64,000 nucleotides of DNA from Sophora flavescens (Eukaryota > Streptophyta > Magnoliopsida > Fabales > Fabaceae), in assembly GCA_030762895.1 (NCBI GenBank), contig CM061069.1, positions 26,903,404-26,967,403 of the forward strand. Reading direction: 5' to 3'. Below, piece after piece: positions 53,437-64,000 of the stretch (its first letter is position 1; each line of letters opens with the position of its first letter). The notes under the pieces are model-generated. The model had not been told where the DNA came from. It worked only from the letters and a program-made list of their open reading frames with translations, and ran no database searches. Both the position numbers and the translations under genes were made by a program.

Positions 53437-54404
53437 GGAGAATGGATATCAATCATTCCCAGCTTGCAAGTAAGTTGGTTAAATCGATCCGTTGGCAAAC
53501 CCTTTGTTAACATATCTGCTAGTTGTTGCCCAGAGGGAATGTAGGTTGTTGTTATCATTCCACTTTCCAATTTTTCCTTGATGAAATGTAGATCTATCTC
53601 GATGTGCTTTGTCCTGTCATGCTGAACAGGATTATGAGCAATACTGATAGCCGATTTATTATCACAGAACAACTTCATAGGGCCTTCACACTTTATCTTC
53701 AAGTCATCAAGCATAATTTTCATCCACAACAGTTCACAGATTCCTTGTGCCATAGCTCTAAATTCTTCCTCTGCACTTGATCGAGCCACTACACTTTGTT
53801 TCTTACTTCTCCAAGTAACAAGGTTCTCACATAAGAACACGCAATAGCCTGATGTGGATCTTCTATCACTTACTGAACCTGCATAGTATGCATCCGTATA
53901 AGCCTCCATAGTCAAGTTTCCATTTCTTTTGAACAAGAGTCATCTTCCTGGAGTGGCTTTGAGATACTGCAATATACGTTCTACAGCCTGTAAGTGTCTC
54001 TTCCTCGGATCATGCATGAACTGACTCACAACACTGACCGCATATGCTAGATCTGGTCTAGTGTGTACCAAGTAAATCAACTTCCCCACGAGTCTCTGAT
54101 ATTGGACTTTGTCAACCTTGTCACTCTCCTTTTCAGTGCTCATTCTATGATTTTGCTCGATGGGAACACCTGCAGGTTTACATCCAAGTTTCCCTGTTTC
54201 TTTCAAAAGATCAAGCACATACTTCCTTTGAGAGATGAAAATGCCTTGTTTTGAGTAGGCCACTTCAATCCCCAAGAAATACTTCAGTTTTCCAAGGTCC
54301 TTCATCTCAAATTCTGCAAATAATTTTTCCTTGAGCAGTTGTCTCTCAACTGGGTCATCTCCTGTAATAATTATATCATCAACATAGACAAGAAGTACAA
54401 TCAA
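53430..54404 (-). pseudogene. pol: M pol: RT palm end and RNase H
   Basis: LLVYVDDIIITGDDPVE carries the RT YVDD; KYFLGIEVAYSKQGIFISQR, LVGKLIYLVHTRPDLAYAVS and QYLKATPGR follow. A TGA at 53940-53942 splits the frame. RNase H follows in the same frame: EAYTDAYYAGSVSDRRSTSG, VARSSAEEEFRAMAQG, CDNKSAISIAHNPVQHDRTK and the end ADMLTKGLPTDRF. It would degrade RNA in the hybrid. It ends beside the polypurine tract. Confidence 0.9.
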
Positions 54405-55391
54405 TTTTCCTCCTGAATGTTTGAAGAAAAGTGTATGATCTCCTTGGCTTTACTTGTAACCCAGCAACATCATAAGTTTTGTAAATCTCCCAAATCATGC
54501 TCGGGGAGACTGTTTTAGCCCATATAAAGCCTTCCTCAATCTGCAAACTTTGTTTGTTCCACTTGTGGGACCAAACCCTGGGGGAATCTCCATGTACACC
54601 TCCTCCTCTAAGTCTCCATGCATGAAAGCATTTTTGACATCAAACTGGTGTAGTTCCCACCCAGAGTGGGCAGCAAGAGAAGGTAAAATACGAACAGTGT
54701 TCATCTTTGCCACTGGAGCAAATGTCTCCTCATAATCAATGTCATAGGTCTGAGTGTATCCCTTTGCCACTAGTCTTGCTTTATACCTGTCTAGAGTACC
54801 ATCTGACCGGTACTTTACAGTGTAGATCCATCTACTCCCCACTGGTTTCTTTTCCTTTGGTTTCTCAACAATTTCCCATGTTCCATTTCTTTCCAGAGCT
54901 TGAATCTCCTCATTCATGGCTTGAATCCAGTTCTTATCCTTCAATGCTTCTTGTATTGTTCTAGGGATTCTGATAGAATCAACGGCTGCAATAAAGCTTT
55001 GGTGCTGCAAAGAAAGGTTTGTGGTGGAAACAAATTTGGAAATAGGGTACTTAGCACAAGATCTTTTTCCTTTTCTTAAAGCAATAGGTAAGTCATCATC
55101 AATGTTAGGATCACAATTATCCAAAGGAATAGGTTCATAATGAATGAAAGGAATAGATTCAACATGAATGGGACTAGTGTTTTCAGTACTTACCATGGGT
55201 TCAGATATTTGGGGTTGCGGCTGGACCAGGGAGGGGTGTTTCTTCCTTTGATAGACCAGTTTTGGCGAGCTTGCTCTAGTCTGAGGAGCTAATTCCTGTG
55301 TATCAGAGGGCATATCAGAAGATTGGAGCACGGGAATGTTGCTTTCTGGAAAGATCTCAGCTTCCAAATCAGAAGTATTATTCTCCCCCTA
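54405..55391 (-). pseudogene. pol: M pol: linker and reverse transcriptase
   Basis: From a proline-rich linker (TRASSPKLVYQRKKHPSL) the frame reaches RT: NGTWEIVEKPKEKKPVGSRW, KARLVAKGYTQTYDIDYEET, FAPVAKMNTVRI, QFDVKNAFMHGDLEEEVYM and LRKALYGLKQSPRA. A TGA replaces the Trp after PRA (54493 region), and another stop follows near 54450. The text before and after is in one frame. Confidence 0.9.
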
Positions 55392-56027
55392 AATCTGAGA
55401 GGAACGAAAGTATGACTGATTTTCTTGGAAGGTGAAGTCCATGGAGACATACACTCGATGAGAGGCTGGGTGATAACATTTGTATCCCTTCTTGTCAGGG
55501 GCATAACCAATGAACACGCATTTAATAGCACGAGGGTCAAGTTTGCCCCGATGCTGACGATGGACATGAACAAAAGCAACACAACCAAAAACACGAGATT
55601 CAAGACTATGCATAATAGGAACAGATGGAAAAAATGTTTTCATGACATGAACAGGACTCAAACCACCAAGGATTCTAGAGGGTATTCTATTTATTAGATA
55701 AGCAGCAGTTAAAACAGCTTCCCCCCAATATGACTTTGGAACTGACATTTGGAATAACAATGCCCTAGTCATTTCAAGTAAGTGTTTGTTTTTTCTTTCA
55801 GCAACCCCATTCTGTTGGGGAGTATCAACACATGTGAGTTCATGAATAATACCTCGTTCTTTAGGAAAGGTAGAAAGACTTTGATTGACATATTTTCTAC
55901 CATTATCAGACCTCAAGAGCTTAATAGTTTTTCCAAATTGAGTATGAATCATATGATAAAAGTGAGTGAATAATTTGTAAACTTCAGATTTATCTTTCAT
56001 CAGGAATATCCAAGTGACAGAGTGCAA
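55389..56027 (-). pseudogene. pol: M pol: integrase core
   Basis: WIFLMKDKSEVYKLFTHFYH, then LLRSDNGRKYVNQSLSTF (second catalytic Asp), TPQQNGVAERKNKHLLEMTR (Glu) and SRVFGCVAFVHVH. It ends at a TAG (55389) in a frame that continues into the RT linker. A frameshift near 56010 separates it from the first catalytic Asp. Confidence 0.9.
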
Positions 56028-56499
56028 TCATCAATGAAAGAAACAAACCATTTTGCACCAGAAATATTAGGAACGATAGCAGGACCCCAAACATCAGTAT
56101 GAATAAGAGAAAAAGGTTCATCACTTTTCTTGGCACTTGAAGGAAAACTTACTCGATGATGTTTGGAAAATTCACAAACATCACATTGAAAGGACTCAAC
56201 CGATTCATTCAAAAACAAAGAAGGAAACATGGACTTAAGTATAGTGAATGGGGGATGCCCAAGACGTTTGTGTTGGAGCCAGATTTGGGAGGAACAAGAC
56301 TTGGATTGATGACAGGAATGTTGCAACTTCACACCAGATCCACCTGAAGTTTCCATCTCAAGGTAGTACAACCCTCCCCGTTCCTTGGCAACTCCAATAG
56401 TCTTCCCCGTAGTATTGTCCTGGAATACACAATGAGAAGGGAAAAATGTTACAGCGCAATTAAGATCTTTGGTAAGTTTATGAATAGAAAGAAGGTTAG
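56000..56499 (-). pseudogene. pol: M pol: pre-integrase and start of integrase
   Basis: LTKDLNCAVTFFPSHCVFQD is the copia text before integrase. WLQHKRLGHPPFTILKSMFP and CDVCEFSKHHRV are the His/Cys zinc motif, and HTDVWGPAIV has the first catalytic Asp. Upstream coding is lost at the N insertion. Confidence 0.88.
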
Positions 56500-56743
56500 T
56501 GATGAGTGTGATTTCACCTCATTTTCCATGTACATTTCTGCATGCATTTGCATATAGTTAGGCCATTTTAGTTTGATTTTGTTTAGTTTTTCCTTTGGAA
56601 CGGATAAGGTGGTTTTGTGTGTTGTTTTGCAGGAATTTATGATTAATTACCCAAGATTTAGCCATGATGAAGCTTGGGTGAAGATAGAGCCAGAAAAGAG
56701 AAGAAAATGAGCCAAGCAGAACCCATCAGCAATTATGGAAGTT

Positions 56744-56963
56744 TCACCTCGCGAGACAGGATCTCGCCACGCGAGCCCGAAGACCAGCCTGGACAGCAAC
56801 AGTCACCCTTTCTATCTCGCCTTGCGAGCCTGAAGACCTGACTGTGCCAGAGATGTCACCCTTCTGTATCGCCTCGCGAGTTACCTTCTCGCCTCGCGAG
56901 AGAACCAATCTCTGAAGATCAGATTCATAAGATTCGCCTCGCGAACCAGGTCTCGCCCCGCGA
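56744..56963 (+). repeat. Paired CGCGA palindrome array, N 5' LTR
   Basis: Units at 56744/56764, 56869/56889 and 56934/56953 form pairs with 19-20 bp spacing; a single unit is at 56817. Consensus TCGCCYCGCGA. The array ends 24 bp before the TATA box. Confidence 0.92.
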
Positions 56964-56986
56964 GTGCGCGAAACCCAGAACCTCTG

Positions 56987-56993
56987 TTTATAA
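56987..56993 (+). promoter_or_regulatory. TATA box of N 5' LTR
   Basis: TTTATAA, aligned with GTTATAAG of D (18354) by the common text following it (CTGTTT/TTGTTT). Confidence 0.55.
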
Positions 56994-57862
56994 GCTGTTT
57001 TAGGGCAGATTTGAGAGAGGAGGAAAAGGAGGCGGCCAAAAACCCTAAAAATAGACTCTCTGCTGCTGCTGCTGCTGCTGTGGCTATGTGCATCATGGAG
57101 TTCTTTCCTTCCTTCATCTTTGTATCTTTTCTTTTGCCCTTCTCTTTGATTATGTGTAGTTAAACTTCCCCTTGTTGGGGTTAGATGATTGCTTCTCTGA
57201 ACTTGGTTGTAATATGATGTGGTAGTAATATAATTTCCTATTTCTTTATGAGTGTTTGATTCCTTGCTTAATGCTTTCCTTGGTTTGATCATCCTAGGAA
57301 TGATTAGTTGCTTTGATAGACAATTGAAAGATTGATATTAAGGCACGCTCATGAATCAAATGCCAAGTAGTTCATGAACCTAGACATAGGTCTTGGGGTG
57401 CTTGCAATCTATGAATCTTGACTCTTAATGCAAATTCTCATGTTAATCCACCTAAGACATTAGGGTTTAATTTGGGATTTTAGGCTCATTCCACCTAAGA
57501 CATTAGGTTTGAGTATTTGAGAAGATTTGATTGTCATAATTGAATTAGGAATTGTTTTATTTACCATTTCATAGCAATCAAGGGAGGATTAGCTTAGTCT
57601 AACCCTAACAATTTCATCCATTTGTGATCACATCTCTGTTTGCTTGTTAAGTGTTTGATCAAATACCTAAAAGAACAAAAACATTTTATTCTTGTTTGTT
57701 TTGTTACATGTTAGAGCTACCTTCCATCCAAACATGATCGCCTATATAGTAGTCCAATTTGCGAAGTGGTACTTGTCCACGATCCCTGAGGACGATATCC
57801 GGTTCTTACCGATTTATTACTTGCAACGACCCGGTACACTTGCCGAGATCGTATCAAGTTTT

Positions 57863-57883
57863 TGGCGCCGTTGCCGGGGATCG
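57863..57883 (+). other. N primer binding site (tRNA-Asp)
   Basis: TGGCGCCGTTGCCGGGGA plus TCG matches the complement of tRNA-Asp for 21 bases, three more than in D. It lies six bases after the LTR. Confidence 0.96.
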
Positions 57884-57998
57884 GTGTGCCAATATCACGA
57901 GTACCAAAGGGGACTCCTAATTTAGGCATTTTTTATTGTTTTTCTACTGCTGTTTTTTTTTACTATTCTTTTTCTGTTCTACTCTATTTGTTCTTTGT

Positions 57999-59420
57999 AT
58001 GCGAGGTACAATTGACCCAGGTGAACTTCAATTCGACCCTGAGATCGAGAGGTTTTGTAGATAGAATAGAAAGGTAGCGAAATCAAGGAAAAACAGAGAA
58101 GAAGCATCTTCTAGTATACAAGAGCTACAAGTTGAGTTACCAAGTGTGCAAGAACCACAAGTTGAAGTAGTGACTGTCACCATGGCTGAAGACAATGCAC
58201 CAAGGAGGACAATGGGGGACTATACTTCCCCTAGAGTCGATAGATGTGAAACTCCAATCGTTAGACCTGCTGTGGCTTACAACAATTTTGAAATCAAGGC
58301 ATCACTTCTCAATCTTGTGTAGCAAAATCAGTTTGGAGGTTTGGAGAGTGAAGACCCTCATTCTCACATTGGCACATTCATTGAGTTGTGTGACACCATC
58401 ATGCTAAATGGAGCTTCCGATGAGGCCATTCGTTTAAGGCTTTTCCCTTTCTCTTTGAGGGATAGAGCTAAGTCTTGGCTTCAATCCCATCCTCATGGGA
58501 GCATCATCACTTGGAATGATTTGGTGAGCAAGTTCTTATCGCGTTTCTTCCCTCCATCAAGAATGATCAAGTTGAGATCGGAGATTAATGCTTTTGTACA
58601 GAGGGATGGCGAGTCACTTTATGAAGCATGAGAGAGGTTCAAATCTTTGCTCACAGCTTGTCCAAATCATGAGTTGGAAACATGGCAGCAAGTGGCAACC
58701 TTTGTCAATGGGCTCAACCGAAATTCCAGAAGTATGATTGAAGCGGCTGTAGGTGGATCATTGAGCCAAAAGACACCCGAAGAGGCAAAGGACTTGATTG
58801 AAATTATGGCTAATAATGATTATCAAATGCCTAGCTCTTGATCATTGGTCAAGAGAGGTGTTTTGGAGCTTGATGAAATTGGTGCTCTTAAGGTGAAAAT
58901 GGCCATCCTTACCAAGCAATTGGGATCCGGTCAACTACAAAATTCTCAATTACAAGCAGTCCAAGTTCAAGCTGCCTCAGTGTGTGATTTTTGTGGAGGT
59001 AACCATGCAAATGGCAATTGTGAGATTAGTGTGGTTGGAAGTTCTGGGCAAGAAGAAGTGAATTACATGGGAAACCAAGGGTCTAAGCATGATCCTTACT
59101 CTAACACCTACAATCCGGGGTGGCGTAGCCATCCTAACTTTGGTTGGAGACAAGGGCAAGACTCAAGTTCTCAAGCAAAGCCTCCTCAAGAGAATTCAAG
59201 TAAATTGGAGAATATTCTAGCCCAATTCATGCAAGCAACTCAAGATAATATGAAGAATCAAAATGCCTCCATCAAGAATCTTGAACACCAAATAGGCCAA
59301 TTGGCAAGACAAACGACAGAGAGACCTCAAGGACAATTGCCGGGAGATACCGAGAAGAATCCAAGGGAGGATTGCAAGGCAATTACTACAAGAAGGGGGA
59401 AAGTGTTAGTTCCACCTTAA
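57999..59420 (+). pseudogene. gag: N gag with five in-frame stops
   Basis: ATG 57999 (MRGTIDPGELQFDPEIERF) starts one frame that can be followed to 59420. Stops: TAG near 58061, TAG near 58321, TGA near 58629 (Trp of AWERF in D), TGA near 58840 and TAA near 59418. Capsid text FGGLESEDPHSHIGTFIELC, RLRLFPFSLRDRAKSWLQ and FKSLLTACPNHELETWQ, then knuckle CDFCGGNHANGNC and the gag end PGDTEKNPREDCKAITTR match D closely. With no frameshift, decay has been by substitution. Gag would form the particle. Confidence 0.92.
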
Positions 59421-61766
59421 AAAGAGAGAGAAGAAAAGACAATTGGTGAGGGAGTTGATGAAGTGACCGTCGAAGATGTAACCAATGAAGAACCCGAGAC
59501 TTCCCAAGCCACTACCTCTATTCCTATTGTTGTTGAAGTTGAAAAACCACATAGGGAAAAACTGGTTGATGAAGAGTTTGCAAGAAAGAAGACTAAGAGG
59601 CAAATTCTTGAAGAAGTTGACAATCCTAAGGAGCTGCCACCGTATTTCAAGATACCCTATCCTCAAAGGTTGAAGAAAGAGGCAAAAGATCAACAATTCT
59701 CTAAGTTCTTGGATGTGTTCAAAAAGCTGCTAATCAACATCCCTTTTGCCGAAGCTCTTCAACAAATGCCTTCCTATGCCAAGTTTATGAAGGAGATTCT
59801 TACTAACAAGAGGAGGTGGAAGGAGGAGACGGTCATGCTCACTGAAGAATGCAGTGCCATACTCCAAAGGAAGTTACCGGTAAAGATGAAGGATCCGGGT
59901 AGCTTTACTATCCCATGTACTATTGGTCATTTGAACATTGGAAGAGCCTTGTGTGATCTTGGTGCAAGTATCAACCTTATGCCTTTCTCCATTTTCAAGA
60001 AGCTGGGAATTGGTGAAGTCAAGCCAATCGGGATTTCTCTCCAATTGGCATATCGTTCCATTACGTATCCTTATGGTGTAGTGGAGGATTTATTGGTTAA
60101 AGTAGACAAATTCATCTTTCCGGCAGATTTTGTGGTGTTGGATATAGCGGAAGACGGTGAGACTCCGTTGATTCTTGGAAGACCATTCCTAGCCACAGGT
60201 AGAGCTTTGATCGATGTAAATCAAGGGGAGTTGGTGCTTAGAGTCCAAGATGAAAAGGTCACCTTCAATGTGTTTGAAGCAATGAGACATCCAAGCGACA
60301 AAGACATATGTATGAGTGTGGACCTTATTGATTCATTAACTGACAAGAGTGTGCAACAAACGTTTGAAGATTCATTGGAAGCGGCTCTTATGGTTGAGAA
60401 TGAAGAAGAAGAGGTATGTGAGGAAGAAGTTGAGTTCATGGTTAAATCCCTTGAGGCTTGTCTAGTTTTGAATACTGATGAAGACAAAGTTGTGGAGGAT
60501 GTGCGGATTGAAGACAAGGGTGAACCACCTGTGCTAGAATTGAAAGAACTTCCATCGCATCTCTATTATGCTTTCCTTGGGGTGAATTCTTCATTCCCGG
60601 TGATCATTAGTAGCGGATTGAACTCTTTGGAGGAAGAGAAAATGTTAAGGGTGCTCAGGGAGCACAAATCTGCAATCGGGTGGTCTATGTCCGACTTGAA
60701 AGGGATAAGTCCCTCATTCTGTATGCACAAAATCCTTTTGGAGGAAAACTTCAAGCCGGTTAGACAGCCCCAAAGAAGACTCAACCCAAACATGAAGGAA
60801 GTTGTAAGGAAGGAGGTTGTGAAGCTTCTGGATGCGGGGATAATTTATCCAATCTCCGATAGTCCTTGGGTGAGTCCGGTCCAAGTTGTCCCTAAGAAAG
60901 GGTGGATGACGGTGGTTGCAAATGAAAAAAATGAACTCATCCCCTCAAGGACCGTTTCTGGATGGACAGTGTGTATTGATTACAGAAGACTGAATGAGGC
61001 CACCAAAAAAGATCATTTTCCCTTGCCCTTCATTGATCAGATGTTAGAGAGGTTGGCGGGTCATGCCTTTTATTGCTTCCTTGATGAATACTCAGGGTAT
61101 AACCAGATTGTGGTTGACCCAAAGGACCAAGAGAAGACTGCTTTTACTTGTCCTTATGGCGTCTATACATACCGGAGGATGTCATTCGGGTTGTGTAATG
61201 CACCCGCCACTTTTCAAAGGTGCATGTTTTCCATATTCTCTGATATGACTGAAAAATTCATTGAGGTATTTATGGATGATTTCTCTGTGTTTGATAATTC
61301 TTTTGATGATTGTCTTAAAAATCTTGAATGTGTTTTGAAAATATGCCAAGAAACTAACCTTGTTTTAAATTGGGAAAAATGTCATTTCATGGTTAGGGAA
61401 GGTATAGTTCTTGGTCATAAAATTTCATCACGGGGGATGGAAGTTGATAAAGCAAAAATTGAAGTGATTGAAAAACTTCCCCCTCCCATAAATGTGAAGG
61501 GTGTTAGAAGCTTCCTAGGGCATGCGGGTTTTTATAGGAGATTTATAAAAGACTTTTCAAAGATTGTGAAACTCTTATGCAAGCTCTTAGTAGTGGATAC
61601 TCCTTTTGTATTTGATGATGATTGCATGCATGCTTTCCAACTTTTGAAAGAAAAACTCACCACCGCAACGGTCATTGCACCTCCAGATTGGAGTTTACCA
61701 TTTGAATTAATGTGTGATGCAAGCGACTGTGCGGTGGGAGCCATTTTGGGCCAAAGAAAAAAATAA
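59421..61766 (+). pseudogene. pol: N protease and reverse transcriptase (767-residue open frame)
   Basis: The frame is open for 767 residues. Protease: NIPFAEALQQMPSYAKFMKE, FTIPCTIGHLNIGRALCDLG with active site DLGAS, and TPLILGRPFLATGRALIDV. After an acidic linker the RT region starts LKELPSHLYYAFLGVNSSF; RT blocks are WTVCIDYRRLNEATKKDHFP, FIDQMLERLAGHAFYCFLDE, CPYGVYTYRRMSFGLCNAPA, FMDDFSVFDNS and LNWEKCHFMVREGIVLGHKI. Connection GVRSFLGHAGFYRRFIKDFS then RNase H starts CDASDCAVGAILGQ. One extra A in the run at 61756-61763 shifts the frame. D lacks everything after protease. Confidence 0.93.
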
Positions 61767-62060
61767 AGTGTTGCATGTCATTTACTATGTCAGTCGTGTG
61801 CTGAATGATGCTCAATTGAACTATACCACGACTGAAAAAGAATTTCTTGCTGTGGTGTTTGTATTTGATAAGTTTAGATCTTACTTGATTGGCTCTAAAA
61901 CTACTATCTACACTGATCATTCTGCTTTGAAGTGTCTCATGACTAAACAGGATGCCAAGCCAAGGCTCATTAGGTGGGTACTACTGCTCTAAAAGTTTGA
62001 TTTGGATATAAAGGACAAGAAATGAGTGGAGAATGTGGTAGCCGACCATTTGTCTAGGCT
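61714..62060 (+). pseudogene. pol: N RNase H
   Basis: KVLHVIYYVSRVLNDAQLNY, TTTEKEFLAVVFVFDKFRSY and IYTDHSALKCLMTKQDAKPR give the remaining catalytic Glu and Asp of RNase H. TAA at 61990-61992 (LLL then stop, KFDLD), TGA near 62024 and TAA near 62067 follow in the same frame. Confidence 0.9.
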
Positions 62061-62067
62061 TCCATAA

Positions 62068-63429
62068 GCAGATGTTCAAACAAAAGATGAGTTTCCAATT
62101 CAAGAAGAATTCCCAGATGAGAGGTTGTTTATGGTGCAAGTGGCACCTTGGTTTGCGGACATTGCAAATTACAAGGCCGCCAGCAAAATTCCGAATGACT
62201 TCAATGCACAACAAAGGAAGAAGCTCATCCATGATGCTAAATACTATGTATGGGATGAGCCTTACCTTTTCAAAAGAGGTTTGGATGGAATTCTGAGAAG
62301 ATGCATTCCGGAAGAAGAGATTAATGGGGTATTGACTTATTGCCACAACTCACCGTATGGAGGATACTTTGGTGGTGAGAGAACCGCCATGAAGATCTTG
62401 CAAAGCGGGTTATTTTGGCCCACCATTTTCAAAGACTCCAGAGCTGGGGTGATGAAGTGTGATAAGTGTCAAAGAACCGGAAGTATATCCAGGCGGAATG
62501 AGATGCCCTTGAAGGGTATTTTAGAGGTGGAGCTCTTTGATGTGTGGGGGATCGACTTCATGGGTCCTTTCCCATCATCCTACAACAACAAGTATATTCT
62601 TGTTGCGGTTGACTATGTGAGCAAATGGGTAGAAGCTGTCCCAACTGTGAAGGATGATGCAAAAGCAGTGGTTGGTTTTGTGAGGAAGAACATCTTTACC
62701 AGATTTGGAACCCCTAGAGCTATTATTAGTGATGGGGGTACTCATTTTTGCAACAAAGAGTTCAACGCAGTGCTTGCCAAGTTTGGGGTCAATCATAAAG
62801 TTGTTACACCATACCACCCTCAAACCAGTGGGCAAGTGGAGTTGTCCAATCGGGAATTGAAGAGGATTTTGGAGAAAACCATGAACAATGCTAGGAAGGA
62901 TTGGGCAAAGAAACTGGATGATGCACTTTGGGCCTATCGGACTGCATATAAAACACCTATGTCACCTTACCAATTAGTGTTTGTAAAATCATGTCACCTT
63001 CCGGTAGAGCTCCAACATCGTGCTTTTTGGGCACTGAAGGCCCTAAACTTTGATACAAGGCTGGCCATGGACAAGAGACTGCTGCAATTGAATGAGTTAG
63101 ATGAATTCCGACTCTTGGCTTGTGAGAGTGCAAGGATCTACAAGGAAAGAACAAAATTTTGGCATGATAAGTACATCCTTCCAAAGCATTTTGAAGAAGG
63201 CCAATCAATTTTGCTCTTTAATTCACGTCTCAAGCTGTTTCCAGGCAAGTTGAGATCAAGATGACCGGGTCCATTCTATGTCAAGTCAGTTTCTCCATTT
63301 GGTGCAGTTGAATTGGAAGATCCATCATCAGGAGATACTTTCACTGTTAATGGGCAAAGGCTCAAGCACTACCTTGGAGGAGACTTTGATCGTCAAGCAG
63401 TCTCCGTTCCTCTTAAGGCATCATCTTAG
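62068..63429 (+). pseudogene. pol: N integrase, stop at conserved Trp near the end
   Basis: Open from before 62125 to a TGA at 63262-63264. The zinc motif reads CHNSPYGGYFGGERTA, in which the usual second His is Tyr, with KCDKCQ intact. The triad is present: GIDFMGPF, IISDGGTHF and SGQVELSNRELKRIL. Then LVFVKSCHLPVELQHRAFWA and WHDKYILPKHF. The stop replaces the Trp of SRWPGPF; the frame continues PGPFYVKSVSPFGAVELED and VNGQRLKHYLGG to TAG 63427-63429. A has a stop at the same codon. Integrase would insert the cDNA; loss of the His and the C-terminus makes activity unlikely. Confidence 0.9.
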
Positions 63430-63449
63430 AAATCACCCGTCAAGCTAGT

Positions 63450-63481
63450 GACGTTAAAGAAGCGCTTATTGGGAGGCAACC
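63450..63481 (+). other. Conserved 32-nt block (copy 3), after N pol
   Basis: GACGTTAAAGAAGCG to TTGGGAGGCAACC, 20 bases after the stop. It is preceded by CCCGTCAAGCTAGT, also shared with D. Confidence 0.85.
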
Positions 63482-64000
63482 CAAGTTTTCTCTTCCCTTT
63501 TTCATTTGTTTTTGATTTTCAACTCTTGAATAATTTGAGAAGATCAAGAGATTTGTTAATAGGTTTGCTAAGTGTTTTCAGGGCAAAAAGGAAGGAGAAA
63601 CAAAAAAGGGCGGGGAGAAACAAAGCCAGAAAGCATGTGAACCAGCACCCGCTACCGCCTCGGTGAGTTGTTCCAATTTTTTTTCTCCTCTCTCTAACTT
63701 GATTATTTACATTGGGGACAATGTAAGTTTTTAAGCTTGGGGTAGGGGTATTTTTGTAAACTATTGAATTTTTCATTGTTCATATTGCATTCATTTAGGC
63801 AGAGTTTTGCATGATTGCATGATTCGGTTACCCCTTGCTTAGATTGAGCATCTGATTGTGAGAACTGAGTGCCAATTTATTTGTGATAGTGAATTTTTGA
63901 ACCCTAATTTTTTTATTCTTGTGATAAGGCTTCAAATAAAAACTCTTGAGATGATCTTGGATAGTTGATGATTAGCATGTGTTTCTATAGATTTGTGTTT
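63482..64000 (+). other. N 3' UTR (to window end)
   Basis: No credible ORF. It follows the D 3' UTR (22127 on) in order: TCTTGAATAATTTGAGAAG, CCGCTACCGCCTCGGT, GGGGACAATGTAA, then AAGCTTGGGGTAGGGG at 63733 and TGATCTTGGATAGTTGAT near the end. Confidence 0.88.

Larger units (their letters stand above)
53172..56499 (-). mobile_element. Element M: Ty1/copia, cut by N
   Basis: On the minus strand: end of protease/pre-integrase (56499), integrase, RT, RNase H, polypurine tract, short 3' LTR. N interrupts it at 56500 (duplicate GTTAG 56495-56499); gag and the 5' LTR would lie beyond the window. The left duplicate is probably ACAAT (53167-53171). The pol frame from 56027 to 53430 keeps one phase with only four stops, so M is younger than E. 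Confidence 0.85.
56500..57856 (+). repeat. N 5' LTR
   Basis: 1,357 bp, TGATGAGTGTG to GAGATCGTATCA. Palindromes at 56744-56963, TATA at 56987, and a (GCT)n run at about 57060-57080. Text resembles C and D LTRs at low identity (GGAACGG, GTTGTTTTGCAGGA, TTGGGGTTAG). Confidence 0.92.
56500..64000 (+). mobile_element. Element N: Athila-type Ty3/gypsy with full gag-pol, 3' end outside window
   Basis: 5' LTR (56500-57856), tRNA-Asp PBS, gag, protease, RT, RNase H, integrase, 32-nt block and 3' UTR. The order is complete and nearly in one frame, but about 10 lesions (stops in gag; a frameshift at the RNase H start; stops in RNase H and at the integrase end) make it inactive. It inserted in M (left duplicate GTTAG). 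Its 3' UTR and LTR are related to D, so it represents the type of helper D would need. Confidence 0.9.

Noticed and set aside
56744..56963. CAMTA CGCG-box cluster as the explanation for the palindromes
   Set aside because: The CAMTA box needs G, T or C after CGCG; most units here read CGCGA, so only some flanking contexts would fit. I leave the binding factor open.

Overview
This is plant nuclear DNA made almost entirely of nested transposable elements; no ordinary host gene is convincingly visible. The evidence is Athila-type Ty3/gypsy pol genes primed by plant tRNA-Asp, Ty1/copia pol genes primed by initiator tRNA-Met, a MULE-type MITE with a perfect 9-bp target duplication, and a FAR1/MULE zinc-knuckle fragment. 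The element mix fits a eudicot, possibly a legume, but the species is an inference I cannot settle. Elements are lettered A to N here.

Layout. A (plus strand, 1-17408, 5' part outside the window) is an Athila-type element: broken pol (3-3000), an array of paired palindromes (3211-3633), a candidate intron (3763-4268), a downstream transposon-protein ORF (4272-6967) split by solo LTR F (4836-6323, TSD TTTAG), a second unrecognised ORF (7208-7836), a 3' UTR and a 3' LTR. The 3' LTR is split by B (minus, 9376-16244, TSD ACAAG), which has only gag and protease. C (17503-25927, TSD GTATG) is a solo LTR split by D (17954-25015, TSD CCATC), a second gag-protease-only element. E is an old minus-strand copia element (17409 to 38912). 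It is broken by A at the left edge, by C/D, and in gag by solo LTR H (about 30834-36545), which itself carries the 4.4-kb LTR-like element G (31449-35838, TSD CCAAC). J (38913 to about 45560) is a decayed Athila-type copy carrying solo LTR I, which holds a 536-bp MITE (43949-44484). From 45566 to 48737 little is recognisable. L (48738-53154) is a small terminal-inverted-repeat element split by the larger TIR element K (49240-53053), which carries a FAR1/MULE-like coding fragment. M (53172-56499) is a minus-strand copia element cut by N (56500 to the window end), an Athila-type element with gag, protease, RT, RNase H and integrase and several point lesions.

How the parts work together. A and B share an LTR type and 3' UTR; N and D share theirs. 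Each pair looks like a pol-bearing family member and a gag-protease derivative that would need reverse transcriptase and integrase in trans. A, D and N keep the same 32-nt block just after the coding region. The most unusual structure is in the LTR promoters: A, B, C, D and N each carry, just upstream of a TATA box, several palindromes set in pairs whose centres lie about 19-20.5 bp apart. Two unrelated sequences fill this slot (TCGCCYCGCGA, and TCACGGCC with its complement). D carries both, and A carries a further array just before its downstream ORF.
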